Source: Thermoplasmata archaeon UBA61
Lineage (GTDB): Archaea; Thermoplasmatota; Thermoplasmata; Lutacidiplasmatales; UBA184
DNA length: 64,000 nucleotides
Direction of reading: 5' to 3'
NCBI GenBank assembly: GCA_002503985.1
Contig: DASW01000002.1
Coordinates: 336,024-400,023, forward strand
The stretch's first letter is position 1; the number at the start of each line of letters is the position of its first letter. The position numbers and the translations under genes are program-made. A model generated the notes under the pieces. It ran no database searches, had not been told where the DNA came from, and worked only from the letters and a program-made list of their open reading frames with translations. Of the stretch, positions 31,126 through 38,555 are shown one piece after another.

Positions 31126-32067
31126 ATGGAAGGGCTTTTGAGAGCTGCGGCTCCTCGCGGAATCGTGCCTCCGCGCGCCCTGCTCTCCGACGAGGAAGAA
31201 CGCGAGGACCGCGACGAGCGAGAGCGCCTTCGCTCGGTCGACACGAAGCTGCGGTCCCTCTTCGAGCGCCGGGAGGACCTCATCGCCGAGGTCCGCCGCC
31301 TTTCCTCGGAGCAGAAGTCGATCTACGACCGCCGACAGGTTCCCCAAGTCGAGGTCGAGCGGCTCTACGAGGAGCACCATCTCCTCGGCCGTCGTATCGC
31401 CGAGGTCCGCAACGCTCGCGAGGCGGCCCGCAAGAAGGTCGAGGATGCGATCGTCCAGGTGCGGGAGGTCCGGCTCACTTTCGCTCCGGGCGAGCGGGTG
31501 CGTCCGGAGCAGATCCGCAAGGAGATCGCCGACCTCGAGCTTCGCCAGCAGACCCGCGCCCTACCGCTCGACGAGGAGAACGCGCTCATCGCGCTGCTCC
31601 GCCAGCGGACCCACGAGCTGAGGCAGGCCGAGACGCGTACCGCGGTCGTCGCGGCGCACCAGCAGAAGCTCAAGGATTCCGAGGCCGCTCTCGCGGCCGC
31701 TCGGGAGGAGTTCGCGCTCCGGGGCAAGGAGCTCGCCGCGGTGAAGGCCGAACGCGACTCGAAGATGGTCGCGGTCCGGGAGAAGCTCGAGGTCGCGGGA
31801 GGGCTCATCGCCTCGCTGCGGGAGAAGGGGCGGGCCCGGGCCGAGGCCATGGCGAAGGTGGACAGCTTGAGCCGCGAGATGGACGAGCTCGAGCGCGAGG
31901 CCCGAGGGCTCCTCGCGAAGTCCCGCGAACGGCGCGAGCAGGCGCGACGCATGATCCGCACCTATTCCCACACCCGCGGCCCTCCGTCGGAGGAACTGCT
32001 CGCGACGACCGCGGAGGCCCAGCTCGAAGAGCTCCTGAAGCGCGGGAAGATCACCCTCGGAGGGTGA
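31126..32067 (+). CDS. Archaeal coiled-coil protein (COG1340-like)
   Basis: The 313 residues are almost entirely charged helical heptads (about residues 20-280), rich in Arg, Glu and Leu and without membrane segments. This fits the uncharacterised archaeal coiled-coil family COG1340, whose members are thought to be structural. A few non-helical breaks occur, such as LTFAPGERVRPEQ near residue 120. It begins 42 nt after larB in the same direction. Specific role unknown. Confidence 0.78.
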   Translation: MEGLLRAAAPRGIVPPRALLSDEEEREDRDERERLRSVDTKLRSLFERREDLIAEVRRLSSEQKSIYDRRQVPQVEVERLYEEHHLLGRRIAEVRNAREAARKKVEDAIVQVREVRLTFAPGERVRPEQIRKEIADLELRQQTRALPLDEENALIALLRQRTHELRQAETRTAVVAAHQQKLKDSEAALAAAREEFALRGKELAAVKAERDSKMVAVREKLEVAGGLIASLREKGRARAEAMAKVDSLSREMDELEREARGLLAKSRERREQARRMIRTYSHTRGPPSEELLATTAEAQLEELLKRGKITLGG

Positions 32068-32074
32068 GCTCGGC

Positions 32075-32998
32075 TCACGCCGGGAAGATATCGACCACCG
32101 TCACGGTGAAGTCGAGGGTCTCGCCCACGACCTCGGAGTTGTAGTTCTCTGTAAAGGTGCCGGTCGCGAGGTCGACGGCGCTGACGATGAACTTCGTCTG
32201 GCCGCAGAGGCCCCCGCTCGTCACGTGGCCGAGGACGAGCCCCGCGTTCGCGGGCGTGAGCTGGCTCGAGAGCGTGATCTCGGTCGCGTTGAGGCTCGAG
32301 ACCACGAACGGAAGGCCGTCCGGGGTGGTCGACTGACCGAGGGTCGCGAGCGCCTGGACCGCGACGTTCGTCGAGTTCACGGCGAACACGGAGTCGTTCC
32401 AACCGTAGGTCGGGTCCGGGAAGACGACCCCCACGGACGCGGTGACGCCCGGGTACAGGCTCGAGAAATCCTTCACCGATACGTACGTGAGCACCGGGAC
32501 CGTGTAGACGAGCGGCGACGAGGCGAGGCAGCTCGCGTTCAAGGCGCCGTACCCGAGGTTGGGCGGTACCACCACGGTGTGGCTCTGGTTCCCCGGGAGA
32601 CCGATGAGACCCTGCCAGAAACCGGTGACGACCGTGTTGAAGGTGAAGTTCCCGAGGGTGTACCCGCTCGAGGGAGCGTACGCCCCGACGTGGACCCCGA
32701 GGGGAGTGTAGGCCGTGATCGGCCCGCGCGACTGGTATTCCAGCGCCTTCGGGTAGGACTGGTTGTTGGTCGCCACCGAGTAGATCGACGTGTCGAACAC
32801 GCGCCCGACCTGGGCGCCGCTCCCGAACTCGCCGATGTAGTTGACGGTCACGTTGTCCCCCAGGTGGACCGTCAGTATCGGAGTAGCCGCCGTCGACTTG
32901 TTGTGCTCGTACACCAACGCCGCCCCCACGCCGGCAACGACGAAGACGACGACGATGAGCACGGCCATCAAGATGCGGGGGGGTTTCTCGGTCGCCAT
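32075..32998 (-). CDS. Membrane-anchored FKBP-type peptidyl-prolyl isomerase
   Basis: This 307-residue protein starts with an uncleaved-looking N-terminal membrane anchor (residues ~9-31, ILMAVLIVVVFVVAGVGAAL). An extracytoplasmic FKBP domain follows, with VTVNYIGEFGSG ... VFDTS and VVVPPNLGYGAL, the latter matching the substrate-pocket region of FKBP (..PP.LAYG..). The long C-terminal part (residues ~170-307) is a second beta-rich region without a name I can give. Many Asn/Thr/Ser residues suit an exposed, possibly glycosylated protein. It probably helps proline isomerisation of secreted proteins (inference). Confidence 0.87.
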   Translation of the reverse strand: MATEKPPRILMAVLIVVVFVVAGVGAALVYEHNKSTAATPILTVHLGDNVTVNYIGEFGSGAQVGRVFDTSIYSVATNNQSYPKALEYQSRGPITAYTPLGVHVGAYAPSSGYTLGNFTFNTVVTGFWQGLIGLPGNQSHTVVVPPNLGYGALNASCLASSPLVYTVPVLTYVSVKDFSSLYPGVTASVGVVFPDPTYGWNDSVFAVNSTNVAVQALATLGQSTTPDGLPFVVSSLNATEITLSSQLTPANAGLVLGHVTSGGLCGQTKFIVSAVDLATGTFTENYNSEVVGETLDFTVTVVDIFPA

Positions 32999-33100
32999 GG
33001 CTTACGAAGAACGGAAAGTGGGGGTCAGCTTGTCGCTGGTCTCGTCATCGATTCGGAGAGACAGGTGTTCCTCATTCCCCCGCGCCCCCGAGGTGGGACC

Positions 33101-33110
33101 CGATATAAAC
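33101..33110 (-). promoter_or_regulatory. TATA box upstream of the FKBP gene
   Basis: The minus strand reads GTTTATATCG. Start of transcription would fall near 33079, leaving an unusually long leader of about 80 nt before the ATG at 32998. Confidence 0.5.
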
Positions 33111-33125
33111 CCTCGGGGAGGGTCG

Positions 33126-34046
33126 TCAGGCGCGGCGCAGCTTCCCCACGATCGGCTCCTCGATGACGCCGTCCTCCTCGAGCCGGTTGAGGATCGCCTC
33201 GGCGCGCTCCCCGACCAGGCCGTGGGCCGAGACGCGGGATAGGACCTCCTTGAGGTCCGCGTACCCGTCCGCGGAGACGTCCGCCACCTCGTCGAGCTGG
33301 TCGAGGAACAGCGATTCCTCGGCCCGCTCGGCGGCCGACAGGGCCGGCGCCGGGGGCCGAGACGGAGGGGCGCGGGTCACCGTGACCGTCGGAGGAGTCG
33401 GGAGCGTCGCCCGCGAAGGGCCGCTTTCGCCCGCCACGCGGCGGACGGCGTTCCCGAGCTCGCGCCGGAACGCCGGTCGGTCGACGTTCGGGTAGCGGTC
33501 CCGGGACTTCTGGGCGGCGCGCAGCCACGCCGCAGGGATGCCTTCCAATCGAGCCGCCTCCTCGGTGAGACCCGGCTCCTTCTCGAGCCGGTCCATGAGG
33601 TCGAGGCGGTCGAGGGTCTGCCGGACGATGTCGGCGAGCACGGCGCGTTCCTCGGCCTCGGCGACCGCCCTCACTCCCTCCGCTCGGACGGAGACGTAGC
33701 CGACCCCGTCCCGCCCTCGAAAGAGGTGGACCTTACCCACCACGATCGCGGGCCGAGGAGCGGAGGCGGAACGCAACTGGGCCATCGCCCGAGGCTGGAA
33801 GGAGCCGGCGGTGACCGCCACCGAGCCGGTGGGGTCGCTCAGTCGCGCCCGCCAGAATGCCTGAGCCTCGTCCCGACCGATCGATTCTGCCGGCGAGAGG
33901 TTCCCGGCAACGAGGACCCGGTTCATGCGCGCGGCGAACGGAGAGAGAAGGTAGGTCGCGGGCCGCTCGCCCTCGCCCTTTTCCTCCTCGAGCGCGCTCT
34001 CGAGCTCCCGGGCGGTGATGCGCCACGCCGGCTCCCGAAGCGACAT
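33126..34046 (-). CDS. RPA-associated OB-fold protein (RPAP, COG3390-like)
   Basis: The 306-residue protein begins REPAWRITARELESAL, typical of the archaeal RPA-associated family. An OB-fold-like section follows (about residues 45-130, VAGNLSPAES, GSVAVTAGSF, AIVVGKVHLFRGRDGVGYVSV). The C-terminal half is helical after a Pro/Thr/Arg-rich linker and ends in a winged-helix-like region (LLDQLDEVAD...GVIEEPIVG style). It presumably assists the ssDNA-binding RPA encoded just upstream: the ATG at 34044-34046 shares one base with the rpa TGA. Confidence 0.85.
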   Translation of the reverse strand: MSLREPAWRITARELESALEEEKGEGERPATYLLSPFAARMNRVLVAGNLSPAESIGRDEAQAFWRARLSDPTGSVAVTAGSFQPRAMAQLRSASAPRPAIVVGKVHLFRGRDGVGYVSVRAEGVRAVAEAEERAVLADIVRQTLDRLDLMDRLEKEPGLTEEAARLEGIPAAWLRAAQKSRDRYPNVDRPAFRRELGNAVRRVAGESGPSRATLPTPPTVTVTRAPPSRPPAPALSAAERAEESLFLDQLDEVADVSADGYADLKEVLSRVSAHGLVGERAEAILNRLEEDGVIEEPIVGKLRRA

Positions 34047-35212
34047 CAGCGTCGCTCCCCGATCCGCGCGCCCAGCTCTTCGGCGGCGGTATCCAGGTCG
34101 ATGTCGACCCGGTCGATCGACTCCGGGGTGAGCGTCACGCCGAACTCATCGTTCGTTCCGACCCCGCGAACGCGCAGTCGACGGCCTAGGAGCGCTTCGA
34201 GCAGCTGCTCTTCGAGCAGGCTCGGGTCCGGCTGCTGGCGGAGGCGCGCCTGGGCTTCCTCGAGGGTCACGCCCCAAAGCCGCTCCGTGTCGGCCCGGTT
34301 CGTATTGACCGTGAGCGCCCCCGTTCCATCGTCCAGCACGATCCGGGCGCGCAGGTCGGCCTGTCCGTCGACCTGGCCGTGCACCCGGCAGATCCCGCTG
34401 CGTACGGAACGCTGGCAGGTCGGGCACCGGAAGACGATTCCGCTCGGTGGGAGGAGGCCCACGATGATCCCTTCCACGGCGATCGCGGCTCCGCCCCCCT
34501 CGTCCTCGACCTGGGCGATGGACCGGGGAGGAGCCGCCAGGAGCTGAGCGGGGTCCGGGAGGTCGGCCCCCTCCACGCGGACGACGATGGAGCGCTCGTC
34601 CATCACGAGCTGGGGACGCCCTCGGAACGCCCGAACGTATCCTCCGGCGATCCGGACGGCCTCGCCGACCTTGAGGCCGAAGTCGCTCCAGGCGGAGAAG
34701 GCGATCGCCCCGGTGCGGTCCGCGAGCAGCCCCTCGTGGACGACCCGGCGTTCGGTCCCCACGGTCACGCTCTTGGCCGCGACGCGCACGACTCGCACTT
34801 CGAGGCGGAACCCTTCCTCCGCGGGCCGGAGCTCCTGGACCGTCCGGAACGGGACCTCGTTGGCGTCGACACGAGGGAGCTCGGCCGGGCTCGCCGGACC
34901 GACACGGGTCTTCCAGCTGAAGGTGACCTCGGGCCGCCCGCGGAACTCGCGTACCTCCGCGCCCACGGCGCGGAGCACCAAGCCCCGCTCGATCCCTTCG
35001 CGTGGAGGGTCCCACCACGTGAACCTCACGGTCGCCGTCCCGTCGCTGAGGAGACCCGAGACCAAGGGTCGGCGGCTTCCGTCGGACCTCCGGGTCACGT
35101 CCCGACGCTCGAACGTGACCACTCGGGCCACGAACTCGACCGGGGACGAATTGGGTCGCAGGTCACGCAGACGGATCTCGGTCGGGGTGGTGGGGGTCGG
35201 TTCGTCGGTCAT
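34046..35212 (-). CDS. rpa: Replication protein A (ssDNA-binding, OB folds + zinc finger)
   Basis: This 388-residue protein binds single-stranded DNA. Three OB-fold-like regions can be outlined (about residues 15-100, 105-210 and 225-330). The third contains a zinc motif, FRCPTCQRSV ... GICRVHG, as in archaeal and eukaryotic large RPA subunits. The ATG at 35210-35212 is used; the upstream in-frame GTG would precede the transcript start predicted from a TATA box at 35245-35254. The RPA-associated gene follows immediately, the usual archaeal pairing. Confidence 0.92.
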   Translation of the reverse strand: MTDEPTPTTPTEIRLRDLRPNSSPVEFVARVVTFERRDVTRRSDGSRRPLVSGLLSDGTATVRFTWWDPPREGIERGLVLRAVGAEVREFRGRPEVTFSWKTRVGPASPAELPRVDANEVPFRTVQELRPAEEGFRLEVRVVRVAAKSVTVGTERRVVHEGLLADRTGAIAFSAWSDFGLKVGEAVRIAGGYVRAFRGRPQLVMDERSIVVRVEGADLPDPAQLLAAPPRSIAQVEDEGGGAAIAVEGIIVGLLPPSGIVFRCPTCQRSVRSGICRVHGQVDGQADLRARIVLDDGTGALTVNTNRADTERLWGVTLEEAQARLRQQPDPSLLEEQLLEALLGRRLRVRGVGTNDEFGVTLTPESIDRVDIDLDTAAEELGARIGERR

Positions 35213-35244
35213 GGAGGAGAACGCACGGGCGAGCACCTCGCCCG

Positions 35245-35254
35245 GTGATAAAAG
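35245..35254 (-). promoter_or_regulatory. TATA box of the rpa operon
   Basis: The minus strand reads CTTTTATCAC. The transcript would start near 35224, 12 nt before the ATG. Confidence 0.55.
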
Positions 35255-35377
35255 CGCCCCGCCGCCGACGGACGATGAACGGCGCGAACGAACGGAAGGC
35301 CGAGCCCGCGAGGGGCGCCGGGCGGGCGTGCGCCCCGGTCATAATCCTTTTCTCCCGAGGGCCCTGACACGCCCGCC

Positions 35378-36220
35378 GTGGTGACGAAGTTCTCCCAGCG
35401 GGTCGACAAGATTCTCCTCGCGAGGGATTCCCTCGTCTGCGTCGGTCTCGACCCGGACCCGGCGCTCATGCCCCAGGGGCTGCGCCGCCTCCCGCCGCGC
35501 CAGCAGCTCGACCGGTTCCTGAACGGCATCATCGGGGCGACCTACCCGCACGCCGCCGCCTACAAGATGCAGTTCGGCTCCTACCTCCAGTACGGCGTCC
35601 CGGGGATGGAGGTCCTCTCTCGCCTCTGCCGGAAGATCGGCCCGACGCGGATCCGCATCCTCGACCTCAAGGCGAACGACATCCCCAATACCGTACGGAT
35701 GGTTCGGGACGGAGCCTTCCACCAGTTCGGCTTCGACGCGGTCACGTTCACCCCGTGGCTCGGGTGGGAGACCCTCCAGCCGTTCCTGGACGACCCGACT
35801 CATGGAGTGTTCGTCATCGCCCACTCCTCCAATCCCGGCTCGCTCGATTTTCAGGAGATCCCGACCCCGCGAGGGCCCCTCTGGCTGGCCGTGGTCGGGG
35901 AGGTCCGACGGCTCGCCCATGCACACGGGAACGTGGGGGTCGTGCTCGGGGCCACGTTCTCGGACGCGTTCCACGCCGCCCGTGCCACCCTGGGGAACGG
36001 GATCCCGATCCTCGTCCCGGGGGTCGGGTCCCAGGGCGGCTCGCTCGCTACCGCCGTTCGCGAAGGGGTCGATGCCCACGGCCGCGCCCTCATCGTCAAC
36101 GCTTCGCGCAGCATCCTCTATGCCTCAGCGGGTTCCGATTGGCGGAAGGCGGCCGGCGCCGAGGCCAAGCGTCTGAAGGTCCAGATCAACCAGCTTCGCG
36201 CAGGCCTTCGTACAGGCTGA
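35378..36220 (+). CDS. pyrF: Orotidine 5'-phosphate decarboxylase (type 2)
   Basis: This 280-residue enzyme makes UMP from OMP in pyrimidine synthesis. The catalytic D-x-K-x2-D signature is LDLKANDIPNT (D96, K98, D101). Other type-2 signatures are CVGLDPDP near the N-terminus, VTFTPWLGWE and LVPGVGSQGG. Type-2 proteins of about 270-280 residues differ from the shorter archaeal type, so this copy may be bacterial in origin (inference). GTG is used at 35378 (a second GTG follows directly). The 3' end overlaps the convergent glycosyltransferase by 35 nt. Confidence 0.92.
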   Translation: MVTKFSQRVDKILLARDSLVCVGLDPDPALMPQGLRRLPPRQQLDRFLNGIIGATYPHAAAYKMQFGSYLQYGVPGMEVLSRLCRKIGPTRIRILDLKANDIPNTVRMVRDGAFHQFGFDAVTFTPWLGWETLQPFLDDPTHGVFVIAHSSNPGSLDFQEIPTPRGPLWLAVVGEVRRLAHAHGNVGVVLGATFSDAFHAARATLGNGIPILVPGVGSQGGSLATAVREGVDAHGRALIVNASRSILYASAGSDWRKAAGAEAKRLKVQINQLRAGLRTG

Positions 36221-37319
36221 GGAGCGCGCGCGCGACGACGGGCAGGGCGTACCGGGCCTCGGCACGGTCCCGGCCGGCGCGGCCCATGCGCTTCCCGAGC
36301 GACGGGTAGTCCAGGATCATGAGGACCTTTTCCGCTAGGTCGCTCGCGATGAGGGGCTCCGCGAGGAGACCCTCGTGCCCGGGTTCGATGACCTCACGAA
36401 CGCCGGGCATGTCGGCGACCACCACCGGCAGCCCCACCGCCATCGCCTCGGCCACCGCGAGGCCGAATCCCTCGAGGCGGTTCTGCGAGGGGAACACGAA
36501 CACGTCGCCCAGCGCCAGGAAGCGGGGCAGCTCCTCGTCGGAGACCGCCGGACAGAATCGGACGCGGTCGGAAACGCCGAGCCTCCGAGCCTGCCCGACC
36601 AGGCTCGGGAGACGCGGACCCGCGCCGATCACCACGAGCACCACGTCCCGGGGCAGCTGGGCGAGGGCCTGCAGGATGACGTCTACGCCCTTGTGGGGGA
36701 CGAGCCGCCCGGTGAACACGATGACCCGCTTGTCCTCGAGGTGAAGGTCCGCCCGCAGGCCGCTCGCGTCGAGCCCCGGCCGGAAGCGGTCGAGGTCCAC
36801 CGCGGAAGGAATGACGGTGAGCTCCCGGCCTCGGAGCATCGCGGACGTGATCCCGTAGCTCTTCGTGTGCACGATGATCCGGTCCGTGCGGTCGAGGGTG
36901 GAGGGCAGGAAGACTGTCTGGTAGATCCCCGCGAGCAGCCTTCCGGCGGCGCCGGGGAGGTACAGGTCGCAGTGGTAGGTGAGGCAGACCGGGATCTTTC
37001 GCCAGGCCAGCTCGCGGGTCGCGAAGTAGGAGGTCAGGGGAGGGGGGTAGTGCAGGTGGAACACGTCCGGCGAGAGGCCGCGAACCGTGCGGCGGGTGCC
37101 GCTGTCGAGGGGGGTGTCGAGCAGGACCCCGAGGGTACGCGACCGGAGGATGCGATAGCCTTCGGTCTCTTCTTCCGTCGGAAGGTCCCGGTCGTAGCGG
37201 GAAGTAACGACCGTGACGTCGTGCCCCTCGCGGGCGAGCTCACGCACGATACCGCGGACGTGGGACTCCACACCCCCCGCATGGGGGTAGAAGTACGGCG
37301 AGACCTGGACGATCCGCAC
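36186..37319 (-). CDS. Glycosyltransferase, GT4 family
   Basis: The 377-residue enzyme has the GT-B fold of GT4: N-terminal VSPYFYPHAGGVESHVRGI (donor/acceptor loop with GGxE), central VFTGRLVPHKGVDVIL, and the C-terminal E-x7-E motif in FPSQNRLEGFGLAVAEAMA. It likely transfers a nucleotide-linked sugar or mannose to a lipid or glycan in the cell-envelope pathway, but the acceptor cannot be told. It starts 59 nt downstream of pdxS on the same strand and has no other glycan genes nearby. Confidence 0.92.
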   Translation of the reverse strand: MRIVQVSPYFYPHAGGVESHVRGIVRELAREGHDVTVVTSRYDRDLPTEEETEGYRILRSRTLGVLLDTPLDSGTRRTVRGLSPDVFHLHYPPPLTSYFATRELAWRKIPVCLTYHCDLYLPGAAGRLLAGIYQTVFLPSTLDRTDRIIVHTKSYGITSAMLRGRELTVIPSAVDLDRFRPGLDASGLRADLHLEDKRVIVFTGRLVPHKGVDVILQALAQLPRDVVLVVIGAGPRLPSLVGQARRLGVSDRVRFCPAVSDEELPRFLALGDVFVFPSQNRLEGFGLAVAEAMAVGLPVVVADMPGVREVIEPGHEGLLAEPLIASDLAEKVLMILDYPSLGKRMGRAGRDRAEARYALPVVARALLSLYEGLREAG

Positions 37320-37378
37320 GGGGCCGCCCTATCGCGACGCGCCCTTTACGGCCATCGCCGGGGGCCCCGCAGCGGCGT

Positions 37379-38323
37379 TCAGCTCTCCGGGAAGACCCGA
37401 CGGGGGGCGGCGGAGATCGGCTCCGACTCCCGCGTCTGCAACCGAGCATCGGCGGGGATCGTGGAGATCTCCACCCCCTTCATCGCTTCCCCGAGCCCCG
37501 TCGAGACGCGTGCGAGCACCTCGGCATCCTCGTAGTGGAGGGACGCTTCGACGACGGCCCGAGCGACCTTCATCGGGTGCTGGGCCTTGAAGACCCCACT
37601 GCCCACGAACACGCCGTCCACGCCAAGAAGTCGGCAGAGCGCGGCATCCGCGGGGGTGGCGATCCCGCCGGCCGCGAAGTTCACGACCGGAAGTCGCCCG
37701 AGGGTTCGGACCTCGGTGACGATCGACTCCGATACCCGTTCCCTCTTGGCCCAGGCGCCGATGTCCTTCTTCGCCAGCTTCTGGACCTCGGCCACGTCGT
37801 AGTTCATCTGGCGGATGTGGCGGACGGCCTCCACGACGTTTCCCGTGCCCGCCTCTCCCTTCGTTCGGATCATCGCCGCGCCTTCCTCGATCCGGCGGAG
37901 CGCCTCCCCCAGGTTCCGGGCGCCGCAGACGAACGGGATCTTGAACGCCTTCTTGTTAACGTGCTGGAACGGGTCGGCGGGGGTGAGGACCTCGGACTCG
38001 TCGATCATGTCGACGGCGAGCGCCTGGAGGATTTGGGCCTCGGTCGTGTGGCCGATCCGGCACTTCGCCATCACGGGGATCGAGACGCGTTCCTTGATCT
38101 CGCGGACCTTGACGGGGTCGGCCATGCGGGCCACTCCCCCCGCGGCTCGGATGTCGGCGGGGACCCGTTCGAGCGCCATTACCGCGACCGCCCCTGCTTC
38201 CTCCGCGATGGCGGCCTGGTCGGCCGTGGTCACGTCCATGATGACCCCGCCCTGCTGCATGCGGGCGAAGCCGCGCTTGACCAGCTCCGAACCGAATCGG
38301 AGCTTCTCGATGGGGTCGCTCAT
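37379..38323 (-). CDS. pdxS: Pyridoxal 5'-phosphate synthase subunit PdxS
   Basis: The 314-residue TIM-barrel enzyme makes PLP from ribulose/ribose-5-phosphate, glyceraldehyde-3-phosphate and glutamine-derived ammonia. GGVIMDVTTADQAAIAEEAG and MALERVPADIRAAGGVARMA are near the N-terminus. The essential lysine region VSIPVMAKCRIGH, GEAGTGNVVEAVRH and FAAGGIATPADAALC follow. Its glutaminase partner PdxT is not nearby. It has its own promoter (TATA at 38357-38364) and is divergent from the thi operon. Confidence 0.96.
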   Translation of the reverse strand: MSDPIEKLRFGSELVKRGFARMQQGGVIMDVTTADQAAIAEEAGAVAVMALERVPADIRAAGGVARMADPVKVREIKERVSIPVMAKCRIGHTTEAQILQALAVDMIDESEVLTPADPFQHVNKKAFKIPFVCGARNLGEALRRIEEGAAMIRTKGEAGTGNVVEAVRHIRQMNYDVAEVQKLAKKDIGAWAKRERVSESIVTEVRTLGRLPVVNFAAGGIATPADAALCRLLGVDGVFVGSGVFKAQHPMKVARAVVEASLHYEDAEVLARVSTGLGEAMKGVEISTIPADARLQTRESEPISAAPRRVFPES

Positions 38324-38356
38324 ACCTTCGTTCCGTCCGAGTCAGAACCGACACGC

Positions 38357-38364
38357 GTATAATA
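38357..38364 (-). promoter_or_regulatory. TATA box of pdxS
   Basis: The minus strand reads TATTATAC. Transcript start is predicted near 38335, 12 nt before the pdxS ATG at 38323. Confidence 0.6.
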
Positions 38365-38388
38365 CGGACGGCTCCCGTCGGTCCGAAA

Positions 38389-38396
38389 TCTTAATC
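38389..38396 (+). promoter_or_regulatory. TATA box of the thiamine-transport operon
   Basis: TCTTAATC is centred near 38392, giving transcription start near 38416-38418, immediately before the TPP riboswitch. Confidence 0.6.
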
Positions 38397-38416
38397 CGAG
38401 CCATGGGTTCGGGGAG

Positions 38417-38510
38417 GTCGGCAGGGGGAGCTGGGCACCGGCTGAGAGGACGAGGGAGACCTCGTCGACCCCACGAACCTGCACGGGATAATGCCCGCGA
38501 AGGGAACGCG
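38417..38510 (+). promoter_or_regulatory. TPP riboswitch (THI element)
   Basis: The conserved THI-box strings appear in order and with normal spacing: GGGGGAGC, GGCTGAGAGG, ACCCC, GAACCTG, GGGATAATGCCC and GCGAAGGGAA. P3 is a perfect 7-bp hairpin, GACGAGG (38449-38455), GAGA loop, CCTCGTC (38460-38466). P4/P5 lies around ACGGGATAATGCCCG. The closing stem P1 is less clear; GTCG (38417-38420) could pair with CGAT (38509-38512), which would include the leader ORF start codon. The genes downstream are a thiamine ABC transporter, the expected target. Binding thiamine pyrophosphate should reduce their expression. Confidence 0.93.
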
Positions 38511-38555
38511 ATGCGAAACTTGAGGCGACTCTCCGCCGGCCCGCGGAGGATGTGA
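38511..38555 (+). CDS. Putative 14-residue leader peptide between riboswitch and thiB
   Basis: A short ORF begins with ATG 5-6 nt after the last conserved riboswitch bases and ends with TGA at 38553-38555, which overlaps the thiB GTG (38552-38554). It encodes M-R-N-L-R-R-L-S-A-G-P-R-R-M. The arrangement suggests translational coupling: if P1 folding hides the leader ATG, thiB re-initiation would fall. A Shine-Dalgarno-like GGAGGA sits at 38545-38550, directly before the thiB start. Whether the peptide is made is unknown. Confidence 0.4.
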   Translation: MRNLRRLSAGPRRM

